Positions 63,947-64,000 of a stretch of DNA of 64,000 nt are shown one piece after another (position 1 is the first letter of the stretch; every line of letters begins with the position of its first letter). The position numbers and the translations under genes are program-made. Source of the stretch: a virus; IMG/VR virus record IMGVR_UViG_3300033273_000282, positions 124,001 through 188,000 of that record; one strand, given 5' to 3'. Below the pieces are notes generated by a model. The model saw nothing but the letters and a program-made list of their open reading frames with translations, ran no database searches and was not told the origin of the DNA.

Positions 63947-64000
63947 ATGTCTACACAAGAACGAGATATCGTTGATTTGCTCTGGGACAATGACCAAGCG
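63947..64000 (+). CDS. Start of a head-assembly gene (3' partial)
   Basis: Only 18 codons are visible (STQERDIVDLLWDNDQA). In T4-like phages gp20 is followed by small prohead-core genes (gp67, gp68) and then protease gp21. The short acidic helical start is more like a small core protein than gp21, but the fragment does not decide. Confidence 0.5.
   Translation, partial: MSTQERDIVDLLWDNDQA

Overview
The window is late, virion-structural DNA of a T4-like marine cyanophage (cyanomyovirus). The strongest evidence is at the right end, where the T4 morphogenesis genes appear in their usual order and on one strand: neck gp13 and gp14, sheath stabiliser gp15, small terminase gp16, a block of small genes and a fibre, large terminase gp17, sheath gp18, tube gp19, portal gp20. 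The left end holds a probable gp7/VrlC-position protein followed by baseplate wedge gp8. Late promoters of the TATAAATA/CTAAATA type precede most transcription units, genes are tightly packed with ATGA/TAATG overlaps, and only one small gene lies on the minus strand. A Synechococcus or Prochlorococcus host is inferred from the gene families and layout; no photosynthesis or other auxiliary metabolic gene in the window confirms it. No tRNA, CRISPR array or insertion sequence was seen.

Layout. 1-3390: C-terminal part of a large repeat-bearing structural protein. 3486-5009: gp8. 5010-12004: a 2226-residue DUF4815-type structural protein and a small coiled-coil protein. 12040-33108: a fibre region with a small Ig-fold-like protein, short and long fibre proteins of 562, 2392 and 3633 residues, and small accessory genes. 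33117-35393: three tandem glycine-rich adhesin-like paralogues. 35426-44493: one tightly coupled late operon holding a small tail-type protein, two flavin-dependent tryptophan-halogenase-like enzymes, a DUF6065-like protein, a small unknown, six consecutive and mutually divergent 2-oxoglutarate/Fe(II)- or JmjC-like oxygenases, and two small coiled-coil proteins. 44490-44765: the minus-strand gene. 44813-49954: a 1713-residue subtilisin-like protease with a degenerate cupredoxin-like N-terminal domain and about six Ig-like repeats. 49955-64000: the neck, terminase, tail and portal module.

In T4 the interval between gp8 and gp13 holds only gp9, gp10, gp11, gp12 and wac. Here about 45 kb sits there: host-recognition fibres, adhesins, a protease and an enzyme cassette. 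The most interesting proposal is that the halogenase/oxygenase operon, transcribed late between the adhesins and the virion protease, chemically modifies virion proteins (the glycine-, tyrosine- and histidine-rich adhesins are the obvious candidates) or a host surface or peptide substrate. This is inference; the enzyme families, catalytic motifs and operon structure are read directly from the sequence.

A second theme is domain traffic between virion proteins. YDG-type glycine-tyrosine repeats occur in gp8 and gp14 as well as in the fibres. One small domain recurs in gp15, the DUF4815 protein and the first protein. A 130-residue CIDD repeat is shared by the first protein and the giant fibre. 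A cupredoxin-like domain has a complete amicyanin-type copper ligand set in one fibre and has lost three of the four ligands in the protease.
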